From Larus michahellis (lineage: Eukaryota; Chordata; Aves; Charadriiformes; Laridae): a stretch of 64,000 nt of DNA. A program made the position numbers and the translations under genes. Numbering within the stretch: position 1 is the first letter of the stretch; each line of letters begins with the position of its first letter. Where the stretch lies: positions 71,728,661 through 71,792,660 of the forward strand of contig NC_133897.1 of assembly GCF_964199755.1 (NCBI RefSeq). The letters are read 5' to 3'. Shown in pieces: positions 59,701 through 64,000 of the stretch. The notes beneath the pieces are model-generated. The model did no database searches, was not told the origin of the DNA, and saw only the letters and a program-made list of their open reading frames with translations.

Positions 59701-62564
59701 GGGGGGCGTCCGGGTGAGCCTATTGCCTCCGCCCGTGGTGCGGCCCCTTCGTGGCCTGGCGTGGGGAGGCTGGGGGGAAACGGGAGCTTTCGTGGCTTGG
59801 GAGTGAAGGGAGGGAGGATGAACTGGTGGAGTGACTTTATGTCTTCGCCTTCCACAGACCCGAGGGACAAGATGCGGCGGACGACCCAGGTATGCCTTTT
59901 GCTCCCCCCTACCTCGGGGGTTTCATTTCTGTGCTAGAGCTGCAATGGGGGCGGGGAGGGGACCTTGCACTCTGGTACAGAGACTTTTTGAAAGTCTGAC
60001 AATGTGTGAGGGGAAAGACTTGGAGTCATATTTAACCCGATTTGTGCGCCTCTTCCAGAAGTTGTTTGCTGTACAATGATTTCAGTTAAAATAGCCCAAG
60101 GTGTTTAAGGAAATAGTGGGCAGGTATCAGAACAGAAAAAAAAAACAGGGATTACCGGAAGGTGATTGATATTTAGCATTCATTTAAGTTATAGAGGCTA
60201 TTAATGGATAGAGTTTTTAATCACCTTGATGCTTTATATACCATACTATAATTTAATAGCATCTGTAAAAAATTAGGTAACTTTTTTTCGAATTCTGAAC
60301 TAGAAAATCAAGAGTCTAGAGTATTCATGACTGCTGTTTTCTAGCCCACTTCATGTATACTTCAAAGTACAATTCTGTCATCCATCTCTCATATAATTAT
60401 ATAGCTGGATGATGTAACTGCTACTTTTTCTTCATTATCGTTTAAAAAAAAAATAAATCTGTTGGCACAAACAAGAGTTGAGCTCAGGATGATGCTTTGA
60501 ATGCTCAGTCTCCATGGTACTTAATGGCGAGAACAAAGCCAAGGCTGGACTCCCCTTTGCACATTACATATTGCTGTTGTGTTGCATTGATTTTTTGTCC
60601 TGTGAGGAATCCCATTTTGTGGTGTTGACGCCCAGTAATGGGGAAGCTGGCTAGTAGTACTTGGGGTGGCTCCCCTGTGGCGTGCTTCTTCCCCTCCCTC
60701 TCACAGCCCTTCTGTGAGAGCAACACTTTCTAGTTCTTATTAGTTGGAGCTTCTGAAAAATGCCTCTTTGAGTTAACGAAAGACATCTTATTTCTCACAG
60801 CATCGTTATTTCATTTCTGTTCCTCTTCCTTACAGCTCTTGATTCATAATGTTTGGATTTTTTTTCTGTTTTCTATTAAATTTACTTTAGGTGAACAGTG
60901 TGGAGGTGGGGCTGCAAAGCAAAGACAGGGTCAAGTTGAAGAGCAGGACCAAGCCCAAAGGCAGGTGAAGAAAGCCAAGCAAAGAAAGGTTGTCAGGTAT
61001 GCTGTCCTGGTGTGTTGGCACTGCTTCTGCTGGCTTGGGGAGGGGGCATCACAGCACCTCTTCTGTCATTGGCTGTATTCTTCACTTGATGTTCCTGCCG
61101 CTCTTCCTCTGGTGGAAAGCATATTTATGTACCAAAAGCACCTTTAATATGCTTGTGATGCAGCATACTTGTAAAATACACACACACATCTAAATCTATA
61201 AAGTAATTTTAATATGTATTTTAATATAACTGCTGTGAGATAACTGTGCAGTCATAAGCACAGCAGTAGATAGATAGTCACAGCAGCAGACATTCTGCTA
61301 CGTGCTGCTACAGGTCTGGTTGTTGAGCACTGAATTCCTGCATTTCGCTTTTTCCCCTCCCCAGTTCTGTCACTGCTGTCCCTATAGACGAATTGCGCTA
61401 GCTACTGGTGGGGCTGGTTTGAGACCTGAGGAACTACTCAGGGCACATAACGGCATATGATGATGATGATGACAGGTCTTGGTCCAATTTTTCCAAAAGC
61501 ATGGCCGAGTATCAGACATCAGCACTGGCCCCTGTTGTGCTCAAACAGGAAAGCATGGGCTAGCGCGTCTGTTGTTCTGTAACTATGATACAGGGATTTA
61601 CATCTCTTCATTTAACTAGGCCAAAAGGAAACTATACGGCTGTGCGCTTAAAAGATCAGAGTTTAACAGGCCTCCACCAACAGCTTGCCAAAGACTTTTT
61701 AAACACTCAGCTTTATGGACCAGACACCAACCGGGTACAGGGTAAGCAGTTTTTCTTGGGTGGGGCTACATCTAGATTTGCCTGTGTTAAACTTAATTAA
61801 CACTCATCTCCATTTCAGCAAATGAATTTTTTTCCCTTGAAAACAAGAGAGACCCAGTTAAAAAAGCTGCAGTTCAGTTTGTGGACAAATCGTGGGGTGA
61901 GTATAGAAAAAGCCAAAGCAGGTCCTACTTTGTGCATATATGATTTAAATTACACTTTTTTTTAAAAAAAAAAAACAAAACACCCTTTCCCATGCTAGAG
62001 GGAAAGACACCTTCTTACTCAAAAAAAAAACACTATTAAGGGAAGGGCAGCAGGGCACTACAGCCTGAGTGGGCTGAACTTGAAAAAAACTACCTCATTT
62101 CTGGTACATTAAGAAATAGCATCTGGGCCTAGAGCCATGTTTACTTGTTAAAATAAATACTCTTCAGCCTACAACCTCTGAGGTGTTGGAAGTCATTTCA
62201 GGTATGTGTAAAACAAAGCACAGAAGCCAAGATCCCAGAACTTCTGTGTGAGCACAGGGAAATAGCACCTATTTCTCCTCATAAAAATGACACGACAGAA
62301 AGGAACAGGGACAGACACGTTACAGCCACACGCTGCGCCTCTACCACTGGAAGCCACCTGTTGTATGTGAATCTTTATCAGCTTTCCAGTCGCGTCTTCT
62401 GTTCTGAAATGCTGCAGTATCAATGGATTGCTGCTTCTCCAGTAGATGGGCTAAGAAAATGATAACTAACAGCTTTTTCTTTTTTTTAAGGGCAAGAAAA
62501 AAAGCTAAGAGCAATAAGGTTTAAAAAACGTTGGCTCTCAACACAGCTGAAGAAACAAGTGTGA
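59217..62564 (+). CDS. NOL7: Nucleolar protein 7
   Basis: A small basic nucleolar protein; human NOL7 is a component of early pre-rRNA processing and has been described as a candidate tumour suppressor with anti-angiogenic effect. Exons: 59217-59383, 59463-59523, 59609-59667, 59858-59889, 60891-60996, 61620-61741, 61819-61896, 62491-62564; 699 nt, 232 aa. Landmarks: EDEAPEEVSF, ELLKEKRRRRQELFVEQK, RRKLLPEAVLQELAAA, a Gln/Lys-rich middle, then the conserved NUC129-type C-terminus (YTAVRLKDQSLTGLHQQLAK, YGPDTNRVQANEFFSLENKR, KKAAVQFVDKSWGQEKKLRA, RFKKRWLS) with nuclear/nucleolar basic clusters. Human NOL7 is 257 aa; the bird acidic N-terminal region is shorter. The first three introns are tiny (79, 85, 190 nt). 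ATG 59217 has a good Kozak context (GAAGATGG). Confidence 0.94.
59858..59889 (+). CDS. NOL7: NOL7 32-nt micro-exon
   Basis: Acceptor TTCCACAG and donor CAG|GTATGC. It encodes a short Pro/Asp stretch (PEGQDAADDP) with both edges splitting codons. It was placed because it alone keeps the frame between the upstream LAAAPPAR exon and the downstream GEQCGGG exon; skipping it would shift the frame. Confidence 0.85.
59890..61619 (+). other. NOL7: NOL7 introns
   Basis: Introns 59890-60890 and 60997-61619 around exon 60891-60996. No mobile element recognised. A small (CA) run lies at about 61180 and an ATGATGATGATGA run at 61457-61471. Confidence 0.6.
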
Positions 62565-62875
62565 AGGCAGCTTTTTCAGAAGATGCAATTAAGGACTTTT
62601 ACTGAAAGTTAGGCTCTCAACACAACAAAGCAGGTTTTTTTTCCCCACTTCTCCATCAGTGCTCCTCTTTCAGCTCTACCCAACAGCCACCAGAAGGCAC
62701 TAACTGTCACAATGCCGTGCCTGAAATTATTTCCCTGTTCTCTTCCCTCCCCCTTTCAGAAGTTGGTTGGAGAAGCTGAGAAACTGCTGGGCCAGGGCAG
62801 TGACTGTGATGTAGAACAGCTGGTGTTTTGACCAGGCTTGTAGAGCTGCCTCCATGAGGCAACTCCTTTGCAGAG

Positions 62876-62881
62876 AATAAA
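62876..62881 (+). terminator. NOL7: NOL7 poly(A) signal AATAAA
   Basis: A canonical AATAAA 312 nt after the NOL7 stop, giving a short 3' UTR. Confidence 0.75.
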
Positions 62882-62899
62882 GACGAATGTGTACTTACC

Positions 62900-63330
62900 G
62901 TTCTGGACGCTGCGTTTCTTACCAACAGTCAATTATTCCTGCTTTTTCAGCTATTTGCATCTCTACAGCAAGGCTGTATCCTAATGGGAGAATCATTAAG
63001 TCAGCTCACATTGCAGGGACATTTCTTGCCCAGCCTCAATGGTTTTTTTCCCCCGATCTTCAGGGAGCACTGAAGTTTCACTCAGTGCCTTGACTTTGCC
63101 CTGCTCACCAGGCTTGCTTCATGGCAGGAACACAGTCAACCTTTGAGAGGCCAGCTGCTGCAGATGCAGGGAAGTGGCATCCCTGGTTGGAGGGGCAGGC
63201 TACCATGCTGAATTCATGGGTCTACCTCAGAACCGCTGCTCTAGGACAGAACTCCAGAACCAAGGAAACGTAGCATACGAGTCCATGCTACCATGTATGT
63301 AGAAGTAAGTTTTTAATGGCTGGTTAATTA
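62900..63330. other. Intergenic spacer between convergent genes
   Basis: About 0.4 kb between the NOL7 cleavage site and the predicted minus-strand 3' end. I see no feature in it. Confidence 0.5.
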
Positions 63331-64000
63331 TGATATCACTACATTTTATTGCAATATAGTACTATTTAAGCACTTTTAAAAATGCAAGGTGTACAAAGAT
63401 TAAATTAAGACTGTAAATTGACTAAATATTTGGTTTTTATATAAATAGGTCATAACCACACTGTGTTGACATGTAATACTGTTATAATACAACAGTTAAA
63501 CTGGTGAGTCTACACAACAGAAGCTGTCTGTAGTTAAACAAGGAAACAAAGTTGAAAAGACCATGTTAAAACAAAAAAAACTACTAAGATCAACAGGTTG
63601 GGATTGTAAGTAGCAACAAACATATTCACTCAGCTCCTGAGTAATTCAAGTTTTACAGTACACATTAAAAAATATCATTTCTTCCCATCAACACTATATA
63701 TCCAAACCATCAGGTGTTTATGCATTTTGCAAATTACACTGATTGAACTATGTAACAATGGGGGTGGAGGTTGGCAAGTCATCCTGCTTGACGTTTACAT
63801 CACCCACATGCTAATACATCCATGTTTTCTATTCTCCCGTCCCACCACAAGGTAGCAGGATTTTTGGTTTGTTTTGGACAATCGTTTATAAAGGATCGGT
63901 ATTTGTCAATTTGGATGTCTGACGTTATCAGTGATATTTTCAACTCTTAGTTGTCTAAGAGGTTTAAAGATGGAAATTTTCTCCTAACACTAAGTTAGAA
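63330..64000 (-). other. Possible 3' UTR of a convergent minus-strand gene (RANBP9 by synteny)
   Basis: AT-rich sequence of 3'-UTR character, with TTTATT at 63345-63350 that reads AATAAA on the minus strand. In human, RANBP9 lies next to NOL7 in convergent orientation. No coding sequence is visible in the window, so the identity rests on synteny alone. Confidence 0.4.

Noticed and set aside
58862-59870. Long minus-strand open frames over the NOL7 5' end
   Set aside because: Shadows created by high GC and few stop codons opposite real NOL7 and SIRT5 exons; low-complexity Arg/Pro/Ala composition.
61457-61475. ATGATGATGATGA near an intron end as a possible C/D snoRNA C box
   Set aside because: It is a simple ATG repeat, and I see no matching D box with a terminal stem at the expected distance.
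1-64000. CRISPR arrays, operons, phage or other prokaryotic systems
   Set aside because: The window is intron-containing vertebrate DNA; no direct-repeat/spacer array or bacterial gene organisation is present.

Overview
This is vertebrate nuclear DNA, almost certainly from a bird. It shows GT-AG split genes, CpG-island promoters, and many CR1 non-LTR retrotransposon copies that end in the avian-type tail (a GGTTTGGGTTGGAAGG-like motif beside ATTCTATGA-type octamers). The species cannot be determined by eye. Three protein-coding genes, all on the + strand, were assembled by joining exons at consensus splice sites and comparing the product with remembered human orthologues.

Positions 1-43609 hold the 3' part of KIF13A, a plus-end-directed kinesin-3 motor. 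The window opens inside an intron after the motor domain and contains 29 coding exons (4,821 nt, 1,606 codons plus stop). These encode the neck and coiled coil, FHA domain, stalk, conserved kinesin-3 middle region and Ser-rich tail. The tail ends in a CAP-Gly domain and a terminal ENRKSW motif. As I remember the family, those last two features belong to KIF13B and fly Khc-73, whereas mammalian KIF13A lacks them. This is the most interesting protein-level feature of the window.

Positions 43610-47270 hold the KIF13A 3' UTR and intergenic DNA with one CR1 tail. A CpG island at about 47270-47640 is the SIRT5 promoter; it contains an exact 100-bp palindrome with no spacer. SIRT5 (coding 47778-58872, 8 coding exons, 310 aa) is a mitochondrial lysine desuccinylase with all key residues intact. 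Its last intron is mostly a nested pair of CR1 elements.

A second CpG island (about 58800-59700) covers both the last SIRT5 exon and the start of NOL7. The SIRT5 poly(A) signal lies only about 212 bp before the NOL7 start codon. NOL7 (59217-62564, 8 exons, 232 aa) encodes a nucleolar protein. The final 0.7 kb is probably the 3' UTR of a convergent minus-strand gene, RANBP9 by human synteny.

The three genes do not form a pathway: KIF13A carries endosomal and vesicular cargo, SIRT5 works on mitochondrial acyl-lysines, and NOL7 acts in the nucleolus. Their linkage is syntenic. SIRT5-NOL7 is the same pair as on human 6p23, but KIF13A lies several Mb away in human, so this neighbourhood is rearranged between the two lineages. 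I found no tRNA, rRNA, CRISPR array or bacterial-type feature.
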